This document shows positions 6,682 to 13,284 of a stretch of 31,455 bases of DNA, piece by piece (position 1 is the stretch's first letter; every line of letters starts with the position of its first letter). The notes under the pieces were generated by a model. That model saw only the letters and a program-made list of their open reading frames with translations. It did no database searches and was not told the DNA's origin. Source of the stretch: Gemmataceae bacterium (lineage in GTDB: Bacteria > Planctomycetota > Planctomycetia > Gemmatales > Gemmataceae); the NCBI GenBank assembly GCA_020847555.1, contig JADLBT010000307.1, positions 1-31,455 of the forward strand. Direction: 5' to 3'. Made by a program: the position numbers and the translations under genes.

Positions 6682-7722
6682 ATGCGACACACCGCGTCCG
6701 CCCTGTTCGCGCTCCTGATCGCGGCCTCAGTCGCCGCGGCCGACGACGCGAAGGTCTTCTCCGGGCCGCAGCCGGGCGAGAAGCTGACCGACTTCAACGT
6801 GCGGTTCGTCTACGGCCCGAACGCCGGCAAGCCGGCCAGGTGGGCTGGGGCGCGCAAGGACACCCCGGGGCTGCTGGTCTTCGTCCATGAGATCACCCGG
6901 CCGGCCATGCAGCTGTTGCGCCCGGTCGATGCGCACGCCGCCAAACTCGCCGCCGACGGCCACCTCCACACGACTCTCGTCTGGCTGTCGGCCGACGCCA
7001 TGAAGACCGAGGAATACCTGAACCGCGCGAAGCAGTCGCTCAACCTGAAGTCGCCGGTCGCGATCTCGCTGGACGGCCTGGAGGGGCCGGGGAACTACGG
7101 CCTGAACCGCAAGGCGATGCTGACCATCCTGGTGTTCAAGGGCGGCAAGGTGACGGCCAACTTCGCCATCATCCAGCCCAACGAGACGGACGCCCCGAAG
7201 GTGCTGGCGGCGCTGGCGCAGGTGACGGGAACCAAAGCACCAACCCTCGATGAACTGCGTGGCAAATCGGGGAAGATCAGGAAGGTCGAGCGACCTGCCG
7301 CCGGGGGTGGCGACGCCGCGCGGTTGCAGCAGACTCTGCTGAACGAACTGACTCAGCTTCGGCAGCAGCTCGCCGTGCTCACCAACGCTCTGAACGAGGC
7401 GCGGGCGAAAATCGCGAAGCTGGAGGGCAAGCCCGCTCCGGCTCCGCTTCCGGTGCCGAAGGCGGTTGCGCCGAAGCGCCCGGCGGCAGGCCAGGAGGGC
7501 AGACCGTCCGCCAGCCCAGAGCTGCAGAGCCTCATGCGGCGCATGATTCAGAAGGACAACGACGAGGAAACCGTGCGGCGCATCGCCGACGAGATGACGC
7601 GGTGGGCGGGGGCAGACGCCGGGCGCCGCGCCGAACTCGCCGGCTACTGTCGTCTGGTAGTACGACTCGGGTACGGGGCGCCCGCGGCCCAGCAGGCGTT
7701 GAGGAAACTCGCGGGCCAGTGA
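6682..7722 (+). CDS. Exported thioredoxin-fold (redoxin-like) protein lacking the catalytic cysteines
   Basis: The start at ATG 6682 has a near-perfect Shine-Dalgarno (AGGAGGT). The 346-residue product has a Sec signal (MRHTASALFALLIAASVAAA). A redoxin-like domain covers about 24-190: GPQPGEKLTDFNVRF, PGLLVFVHEITRPAMQLLRP, HTTLVWLSAD, then AMLTILVFKGGKVTANFAII, the classic strand-Gly-Lys-strand end. The position of the CxxC is occupied by HEITRP, and the only cysteine of the protein is near the C-terminus (GYCRLVV), so a thiol redox cycle is not possible in the usual way. A coiled-coil (about 215-250, LNELTQLRQQLAVLTNALNE), an Ala/Pro linker and a helical C-terminal domain follow. It lies 18 nt after the Spy-like gene and is probably in the same operon. 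Confidence 0.72.
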   Translation: MRHTASALFALLIAASVAAADDAKVFSGPQPGEKLTDFNVRFVYGPNAGKPARWAGARKDTPGLLVFVHEITRPAMQLLRPVDAHAAKLAADGHLHTTLVWLSADAMKTEEYLNRAKQSLNLKSPVAISLDGLEGPGNYGLNRKAMLTILVFKGGKVTANFAIIQPNETDAPKVLAALAQVTGTKAPTLDELRGKSGKIRKVERPAAGGGDAARLQQTLLNELTQLRQQLAVLTNALNEARAKIAKLEGKPAPAPLPVPKAVAPKRPAAGQEGRPSASPELQSLMRRMIQKDNDEETVRRIADEMTRWAGADAGRRAELAGYCRLVVRLGYGAPAAQQALRKLAGQ

Positions 7723-7772
7723 CCGCCCGTCCGAACCCGCAGCGTCAGTGAGGGTCAACGCTCTCCCTCGGG

Positions 7773-9917
7773 ATGGACCTCATGCTCACTCCACACACCT
7801 CCCTGATCGCCTGCCTCGCCGGCCTCCTCCTCACCGGCGCGACGTGCGCCCAGCCGGTCCCGGACTTCGAGACGCAGGTGCTCCCGGTACTCACCCGGGC
7901 CGGGTGCAACAGCGGAGCCTGCCACGGGGCGGCCATCGGTCGCGGCGGGTTCAAACTGTCCCTCCTCGGGTACGATCCCGACCTCGATTACGACAGCCTG
8001 GTTCGCGAGTTCGAGGGCCGGCGCGTCAACCTGGCCCACCCCGAGAACAGCCTCGCGCTTCGCAAGCCGTCCGGGCGGTTGCCGCACGAGGGGGGCGTCA
8101 AACTGCCCGGCAGCGGCGAGGGTTTCCGCCTGATGCGAGACTGGATCCGCGCCGGCGCACCGCGTGTACCCCGTCGCGCGCTTCAGGAACTCCTCGTGAC
8201 GCCCGCCCACCGCCGCCTCACCGCACCAGACCAGCGCTTCGAGTTGAAGGTGACCGCCCGCTTCAGCGATGGGACGCGCGCGGACGTGACACGCTGGGCG
8301 GTGCTCACGCCGGCCGACTTCGCTGCCCTGCGCTGCTCCCCGGCGGGCGAGGTGACGGCCCTGCGCCGCGGCCGGCACACCCTTGCGGTCCGCTTTCTTG
8401 GCGAGGTCCGCTGCGTGACCGTCACGGTCCCGCTCCACGCGGAGCCACCCGAACAGACCGCGACCCCCCGCGCGAACTTCATCGACGATCACGTCAACCG
8501 CATGCTCGCCGAGTTGCACCTGCCTGCGGCTCCGCGCTGCGACGACGCCGCCTTCGTCCGGCGGGTCTACCTCGACCTGCTCGGCACACTCCCCGAGCCC
8601 GCAGAGGTGGCTGCGTTCCGGAAGGAACCAGGAGCCGACCGGCGGGCGCGGCTGGTCGATCAGCTGATGAAGCGGCCGGAGTTCGTGGACCGCTGGGCGT
8701 ACTGGTGGGGCGACCTGCTGCGCGTCGAGTCGAAGCGACTCGGGCGCGCGGGGGCAGCCGCGTTCCACGCCTGGATCCGCGAGCAGGTTCGCGGCAATAC
8801 GCCCCTCGATCGAGTGGCTCGCGAGCTGGTCCTGGCCACGGGCGACGGCTACCGCAACGGGGCCGCCAACTTCAGCCGGGTGCCGCGGAGCGCCCAGGGC
8901 CAGGCGGAGTACGTCAGTCAGGTTTTCCTCGGCGTGCGGCTGCAGTGCGCCAACTGCCACAACCACCCGTTCGACCGCTGGACGCAGGACGATTACCACG
9001 GACTCGCGGCCGTCTTCGCCCGGGTCGGCCGCAGGCGCGAGGTCGCCCTGCTCGCGCGCGGCGAGGCGATCCACCCGCGCACCGGCAAGCCCGCCCGGGC
9101 GCGCACCCCCGGCGGCGACTTCCTGCCGCCCGACGGCGAGCCGCGCGATCGGCTGGCGCGCTGGCTGACCGGGCCGCAGAACCCCTACTTTGCTCGCGCT
9201 GTCGTCAACCGCGTCTGGCGCGAGCTGATGGGCCGCGGCCTGGTCGAGCCGGTGGACGACCACCGCACCACCAACCCACCGACCCACCCAGAGTTGCTCG
9301 ACGCGCTGGCGCGCGATTTCATCGACTGCGGTTTCGACATGCGCCGCCTGCTCCGCACCATCACGGCGTCGGAGGCGTACCAGCGTGCTTCCCTCGGAAC
9401 GGCGGCGAACCGGGACGACGACCGCTTCTACGCGCGCGCCCTCGTCCGCCCCCTGCCCCCCGCGGTGCTGGTCGATGCGGTAGCAAAGGTAACTGGGGTG
9501 CCGGAGCAACTCGGCGACCTGCCGGAGGGGACGCACGCGCTGGCGCTGGGCGATGCGCGGGTGGCCTCGATACCGCTCGACCTGCTCGGCCGCTGCTCGC
9601 GTGAGGACGGCTGCACGCCGGGACAGGACGGCGCCGGCGGACTGGCGCTGGCACTGCACACCATCAACGGTCCGTGGCTGAACGCGAAGATCGCCCACCC
9701 GCAGGGCCGCCTGCACCGCCTGATTGCGGAGAAGCGGACCGATGACGAGATCGTGTCCCGCCTGTACCGGACCGCGCTCGGGCGCGCTCCCACGGCGGTC
9801 GAGCACGCGCACTGGCGGAATCGACTCGGCGCGGTGCGGCCGGAAGTGCGCACCGCCGCACTGGAGGATTTCCTCTGGGCGCTGCTGAACTCGGCGGCAT
9901 TTCGCACGAACCATTGA
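7773..9917 (+). CDS. DUF1549/DUF1553 protein with cytochrome-c-like motifs
   Basis: The 714-residue product starts with a signal peptide (cleavage near TGATCA-QP, residue 26). Residues 45-52 read CNSGACHG, a CX4CH haem-like motif, followed by RGGFKLSLLGYDPDLDYDSL, as in the N-terminal PSCyt-type domain of this family. A beta-rich Ig-like part follows (about 140-220). DUF1549 (about 235-440) contains FVRRVYLDLLGTLPEPAEV, WAYWWGDLLRVESKR and LQCANCHNHPFDRW (CX2CH). DUF1553 (about 455-710) contains PYFARAVVNRVWRELMGRGL, NPPTHPELLDALARDF, and LLRTITASEAYQRAS. These planctomycete proteins are thought to be envelope c-type cytochromes acting with DUF1501 partners; the reaction is unknown. A second ATG at 7782 is possible. 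The DUF1501 gene follows after 51 nt. Confidence 0.9.
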   Translation: MDLMLTPHTSLIACLAGLLLTGATCAQPVPDFETQVLPVLTRAGCNSGACHGAAIGRGGFKLSLLGYDPDLDYDSLVREFEGRRVNLAHPENSLALRKPSGRLPHEGGVKLPGSGEGFRLMRDWIRAGAPRVPRRALQELLVTPAHRRLTAPDQRFELKVTARFSDGTRADVTRWAVLTPADFAALRCSPAGEVTALRRGRHTLAVRFLGEVRCVTVTVPLHAEPPEQTATPRANFIDDHVNRMLAELHLPAAPRCDDAAFVRRVYLDLLGTLPEPAEVAAFRKEPGADRRARLVDQLMKRPEFVDRWAYWWGDLLRVESKRLGRAGAAAFHAWIREQVRGNTPLDRVARELVLATGDGYRNGAANFSRVPRSAQGQAEYVSQVFLGVRLQCANCHNHPFDRWTQDDYHGLAAVFARVGRRREVALLARGEAIHPRTGKPARARTPGGDFLPPDGEPRDRLARWLTGPQNPYFARAVVNRVWRELMGRGLVEPVDDHRTTNPPTHPELLDALARDFIDCGFDMRRLLRTITASEAYQRASLGTAANRDDDRFYARALVRPLPPAVLVDAVAKVTGVPEQLGDLPEGTHALALGDARVASIPLDLLGRCSREDGCTPGQDGAGGLALALHTINGPWLNAKIAHPQGRLHRLIAEKRTDDEIVSRLYRTALGRAPTAVEHAHWRNRLGAVRPEVRTAALEDFLWALLNSAAFRTNH

Positions 9918-9968
9918 CGACCGGGCGAGCGGGGTGCTGCCGCGCTCGCCGAACGGGAGGCCCACACC

Positions 9969-11273
9969 ATGCGACGCTGTGACGGCGTGACGAGGCGGGA
10001 GTTCCTGCGGGTCGGCACCCTGAGCGCCCTGGGGTTGACGCTGAGCGATGCCCTGCGCCTGCGGGCCGTGGCCGGGACGGGGCGGCGCCTGCCGTCCTGT
10101 GTCCTCGTCTGGCTCGACGGCGGACCGAGTCACCTCGACACCTTCGACCTGAAGCCCGACGCGCCGGCCGAGGTGCGCGGTCCGTTCCGCCCGATCGCGA
10201 CGCGCGTGCCGGGGCTGCAACTGTGCGAGCACTTCACCCGCCTGGCCCAGCACACCGACAAGGTGTGCATCGTCCGTTCGCTTACCTCCAACCTCGGCGA
10301 ACACAACTTCGGCCGCCACTACCTGCTGACCGGCTACCGCTCGACGCCGGTGCTGGAGTACCCGAGCTACGGCGCCGTCCTGGCCCACTGCCGCGAGGGG
10401 CGGCCGGTCCTGCCCGCCTACGTCGCCGTGCCGAACGCCTCGCGTGAGGCCGGTTGCGGCTACCTGCCCACGTCGCGGCGCCCGTTTGTCGTTGGCGGCG
10501 ACCCGAGCCGGCCCGACTTTCGGGTGCGCGACCTCGACGCGCCGCCCGGCCTGACGGCGGACCGCCTCGACCGGCGCCGCGACTTCCGCGCCGATCTCGA
10601 CCAACTCAGCCGGCAGATCGATACTGACGCCGCGCGCGGCGAGCGCGACGCCCACTTCGACCAGGCGTACCGGCTGATCCTGTCGCCCGCGGCGCGGTCC
10701 GCCTTCGACCTGACGCGCGAGCCGGCGGACGTGCGCCAGCGTTACGGGCGTCACCGGGTCGGGCAAAGTTGCCTGCTGGCGCGGCGCCTGATCGAGGCGG
10801 GCTGCCCGTTCGTGACGGTCACCGACGAGGGCTGGGACACCCACCAGCAGATCTTCCGGGCGCTGCGTGAGGGGTACGTCGGCGGACGCGATGGCAAGAT
10901 CCCGCGCCTGGACCAGGCGCTGTCCGCCCTGCTGGCCGACCTGGCCGACCGGCGCCTGCTGCAGGACACCCTCGTCATTGCGATGGGCGAGTTCGGCCGC
11001 ACCCCGAAACTGAACACCGCCGCCGGGCGCGACCCCTGGCCGCGCGCGTTCAGCGTGCTGCTCGCGGGCGGGGGCGTCCGCGGGGGGCAGGTGATCGGCC
11101 GGTCGGATCCACGCGGCGAGAGCCCGGCCGAACGCCCGGTCACGCCCGCCGACCTGGCCCGCACCATCTGTACGCTGCTCGGCATCGACCCCGACCGCGA
11201 GTTCCACACGCCCGACGGCCGGCCGGTCGCCGCCGCGCCCCCCGGGCAGGTGATCCGGGAGTGCCTGACATGA
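9969..11273 (+). CDS. DUF1501 protein with Tat signal
   Basis: The 434-residue product begins MRRCDGVTRREFLRVGTLSA, a twin-arginine signal (TRREFLRVG), with GGGAGG upstream of the ATG. The DUF1501 signature, distantly related to the alkaline phosphatase/sulfatase fold, is present: CVLVWLDGGPSHLDTFDLKP (about 41-60), FTRLAQHTDKVCIVRSLTS, EHNFGRHYLLTGY, then VTVTDEGWDTHQQIFR and LVIAMGEFGRTPKLN near the C-terminal third, and RTICTLLGIDPDREFHTPDG at the end. The conserved Asp, His and Glu of these blocks could bind a metal, but no activity is established. It partners with the DUF1549/DUF1553 gene immediately upstream, the usual pairing in planctomycetes, and its stop overlaps the WD40 gene start (ATGA). 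Confidence 0.92.
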   Translation: MRRCDGVTRREFLRVGTLSALGLTLSDALRLRAVAGTGRRLPSCVLVWLDGGPSHLDTFDLKPDAPAEVRGPFRPIATRVPGLQLCEHFTRLAQHTDKVCIVRSLTSNLGEHNFGRHYLLTGYRSTPVLEYPSYGAVLAHCREGRPVLPAYVAVPNASREAGCGYLPTSRRPFVVGGDPSRPDFRVRDLDAPPGLTADRLDRRRDFRADLDQLSRQIDTDAARGERDAHFDQAYRLILSPAARSAFDLTREPADVRQRYGRHRVGQSCLLARRLIEAGCPFVTVTDEGWDTHQQIFRALREGYVGGRDGKIPRLDQALSALLADLADRRLLQDTLVIAMGEFGRTPKLNTAAGRDPWPRAFSVLLAGGGVRGGQVIGRSDPRGESPAERPVTPADLARTICTLLGIDPDREFHTPDGRPVAAAPPGQVIRECLT

Positions 11274-12244
11274 GCACCGGACACTTTTATGTGCGCCTCG
11301 CGGCGGTCCTGGGTTGCGTGTTCTTGCCGGCGGCTCTTGCCGCAGTGGCCGGCGGGCAGTCGGTCCCGCGCCGGCCGGCCGTGACCGCCCTCGCGGTCAC
11401 GCCCAACGGCAAGGGGTTCGTCGTGGGGTCACAGGCTGGCGTCTCTTACCGCCGCCTGGGCGACGAGTCGCCGCAGCCGATTCCGACAAAACTCGATCAC
11501 GTCCATGCCGTGGCGTTCGCGCCGGGCGGCAAGGTTCTTGCCGTCGCAGGCGGGAGCCCCGCCGAGAGCGGCGCCGTCGAGTTGCTGTCCTGGCCGGGGC
11601 GGCAGGCGCTCGGCCGGTTGGAGGGACATACGGACTCGGTCCACGACGTGGCCTGGCTCGACGGCGGCAAGCGGCTCGCCACCGCCGGCGCCGATCGCAT
11701 GGTTCGTCTTTGGGATATTAGTGATGTAAAATGCATCAAACAACTGGTAGGCCACTCGGGGCCGGTGCTGGCGCTGGCCGCGTCGCCGGATGGCAAGTGG
11801 CTCTGCTCTGGCAGCGCCGACCAGACGATCCGCGTCTGGCGCACCGCCGACGGGAGCCTGGTCCGTTCGCTCGACAACCACCTCGGCCCGGTCCAGGCGC
11901 TCGCATTCCGGCCCGGCGTCGCGGACGGGCGGCCTGCGTACCTGGCCAGCGGTGGCGGCGACGGCACGGTGCGCATCTGGCAGCCCGCCATCGGCCGGAT
12001 GGTCCGCATCGTGCGCCACCCGGCGCCGGTCCACGCGCTCGGCTGGTCGCCGGATGGCGGTCGGCTTCACACCGGGAGCAAGGACGGCATGCTGCGTACC
12101 GTGGACGCCGATAGCGACGCGATCCTCGGCGAGCGGCGGGCGTCAAAGGACGCGATCGTGAGTCTGGCGGTCGCCCCGGGCGAGGAGCGCATCGTGCTCG
12201 GAGACGTGCGGGGCGCGTTGACTTTCTTCGATGCCCCGAAGTAA
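11270..12244 (+). CDS. Exported WD40-repeat protein
   Basis: The ATG at 11270 overlaps the DUF1501 stop by 4 nt and has GGGAG 8 nt upstream; the 324-residue product is translationally coupled. A signal peptide (about 1-30) is followed by roughly seven blades of a beta-propeller. The clearest repeats are LEGHTDSVHDVAWLDGGKRL with TAGADRMVRLWDI (about 118-152), LVGHSGPVLALAASPDGKWL with SGSADQTIRVWRT (about 160-194), and LDNHLGPVQALAF with SGGGDGTVRIWQP (about 201-242). Such proteins serve as protein-binding platforms. Its place directly after DUF1549 and DUF1501 genes suggests it scaffolds that assembly at the cell surface. A short AT-rich patch (about 11700-11746) in repeat 3 differs from the surrounding codon use. 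Confidence 0.9.
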   Translation: MSTGHFYVRLAAVLGCVFLPAALAAVAGGQSVPRRPAVTALAVTPNGKGFVVGSQAGVSYRRLGDESPQPIPTKLDHVHAVAFAPGGKVLAVAGGSPAESGAVELLSWPGRQALGRLEGHTDSVHDVAWLDGGKRLATAGADRMVRLWDISDVKCIKQLVGHSGPVLALAASPDGKWLCSGSADQTIRVWRTADGSLVRSLDNHLGPVQALAFRPGVADGRPAYLASGGGDGTVRIWQPAIGRMVRIVRHPAPVHALGWSPDGGRLHTGSKDGMLRTVDADSDAILGERRASKDAIVSLAVAPGEERIVLGDVRGALTFFDAPK

Positions 12245-12252
12245 AACGCCTG

Positions 12253-12311
12253 CCAGGCAGGAGGGCTCGCGACGTGGCTTTGTGGCGCCCGTCGCGAACC
12301 CTCCTGGCTGG
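12253..12311 (+). terminator. Long hairpin after the seven-gene run (terminator-like)
   Basis: Arms at 12253-12273 and 12291-12311 are complementary at 19 of 21 positions, with the core AGGAGGG/CCCTCCT, around a 17-nt loop. It begins 8 nt after the WD40 stop. There is no T-run after it, so it may be a factor-dependent terminator, a 3'-end stabiliser, or simply a repeat element. Confidence 0.45.
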
Positions 12312-12343
12312 TGATAGGTATTGCCCCGGTTTGCCTTGGAACT

Positions 12344-12391
12344 GGCGGACCAAACGCGACGAGCCGGAAGCGTCAGGGCGTTTGGTCCGCT
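12344..12391. repeat. Interspersed palindromic repeat, copy 1 (GGCGGACCAAACGC family)
   Basis: Arms GGCGGACCAAACGC (12344-12357) and GCGTTTGGTCCGCT (12378-12391) are complementary at 13 of 14 positions. The loop contains GACGAGCCGGAAGCGTCAGG, the motif shared, in one or both orientations, with copies at 13221-13281 and 25806-25914. It lies between the convergent WD40 and pilin-like genes. Confidence 0.8.
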
Positions 12392-12520
12392 AGCGCTTAT
12401 CCTCGCGGGGAAAGGGCCAGGTTGAGGGTGCGCCAACAACCCACCCACCTCGCAGAAAGAGCTGGCGCTCCGGGCTGGTTACAGCGCCAGCGCCGCCAGG
12501 CGCCCGGCGCTGGCCGTGAC

Positions 12521-12802
12521 TCACGGGCAGAGATTGCCACAATGCCCTTGCGTGGTGGCTGCGGGCGAGACTTGCTGCGGCGCCGGGTTGCGGAACTGCC
12601 CCGGGGCATAGGTTTGGCGGACCTGACGGATGCTGTCCCCCATCCCGCGCAGCTCGTCGTTGGCGGCGTCGCGTAGGGTCGAGAGGCCGGAGGCTCCGCC
12701 CAGCACGGCGATGGTCCCGAGCATCATGTATTCGCTCGACAGGATGGCCCCGCAATCGTCGTTCCACAACTGCTGCATGAGCTTCTGCAAGTAAGCGCGC
12801 AC
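12521..12802 (-). CDS. Flp/type IVb pilin-like small protein
   Basis: The 93-residue product begins at a GTG (12802) preceded at 9 nt by GGAGGAG; a GTG at 12820 is also in frame but has no ribosome site. After MRAYLQKLMQQLWNDDCG comes AILSSEYMMLGTIAVLGGAS, a Flp-type prepilin pattern: a charged stretch, Gly, a short segment with Glu about 5-6 residues later (SSEY), and a hydrophobic helix (about 25-42). A helical stretch (LRDAANDELRGMGDSIRQV) and a Pro/Gln-rich tail ending HCGNLCP follow. Planctomycetes carry many solitary genes of this kind. No prepilin peptidase, ATPase or Tad secretion gene is near, so assembly into a pilus is uncertain. Confidence 0.75.
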   Translation of the reverse strand: MRAYLQKLMQQLWNDDCGAILSSEYMMLGTIAVLGGASGLSTLRDAANDELRGMGDSIRQVRQTYAPGQFRNPAPQQVSPAATTQGHCGNLCP

Positions 12803-12820
12803 GGTGATCGTCTCCTCCAC

Positions 12821-13220
12821 GGAGGCCGCGTGCCCGGTCGGTATCCGTACCGGGTGGCCGTTGGGTAATGTTGGGTTGGAACGTCAGGCGCCGCCTGTGC
12901 GGCCCCCTGTCAGGTCCGGACGCGCGGTCCGGGTCGAGAGGGTGCCGTCACGGACATGCCTGACCGGAAGCAGGGTGAGAAACGGGATCAGCTCGGAGGG
13001 AGGGGAAGGCACCAGGCGGGCGTCGGGGAGGACGCCGCCCACGGAGCCCACGGCCGAGACTGCACTCACTTCTTATTCCGATACTGATATGTAGAACGGA
13101 ATTGCGGTCGAGTCAAACTGAGACGTGTGCAAAGGAAATGCGGCAACATAAATGACCCCTGAGGCAGAACCAGCCCGCAGCGCCGGCGCCGGGCGCTAAA
13201 GACCCAGGCAATCCTTAGGG
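12821..13220. other. Non-coding region upstream of the pilin-like gene
   Basis: No gene is supported in these roughly 400 nt. The open frames present are GC-driven and lack motifs. The part from about 13068 to 13165 is markedly AT-richer than the surroundings and contains the candidate promoter at 13088-13116. A GC palindrome (GCGCCGGCGC) lies near 13180. Confidence 0.5.
13088..13116 (-). promoter_or_regulatory. Candidate promoter for the pilin-like gene
   Basis: On the minus strand TTGACT (13116-13111) and TACATA (13093-13088) are 17 nt apart. The -35 matches the consensus at 5 of 6 bases, the -10 at only 3 of 6. It sits in the AT-rich patch and would give a long leader of about 280 nt before the GTG at 12802. 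Confidence 0.3.
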
Positions 13221-13281
13221 CTGGCGGACCAAACGCCCTGACGCTTGCGGCTCGTCGGCATCAGGGCGTTTGGTCCGCCAG
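13221..13281. repeat. Interspersed palindromic repeat, copy 2, with possible 6-bp target duplication
   Basis: Two 21-nt arms (13221-13241 and 13261-13281) are perfect inverted copies; the arm starts CTGGCGGACCAAACGCC. The 19-nt loop carries the CGCTTGCGGCTCGTCGG motif, the reverse of the loop of copy 1. TCCTTA occurs on both sides (13212-13217 and 13282-13287), which could be a target-site duplication. The right flank contains the TAA stop of the Fe-S membrane protein gene (13285-13287). Confidence 0.85.
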
Positions 13282-13284
13282 TCC

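Noticed and set aside
7755..11207. 1150-codon minus-strand open frame
   Set aside because: It is antisense to the DUF1549/DUF1553 and DUF1501 genes. Long antisense frames are expected in DNA with this GC and codon bias.
12804..13094. 96-codon plus-strand frame opposite the pilin leader
   Set aside because: It has no ribosome site or motif, and its composition reflects local GC. The region is better explained as the pilin-like gene's upstream region.
12344..13281. CRISPR-like reading of the repeated GGCGGACCAAACGC motif
   Set aside because: The copies are palindromes far apart, with no regular spacers and no cas genes, so an interspersed palindromic repeat family is the better explanation.
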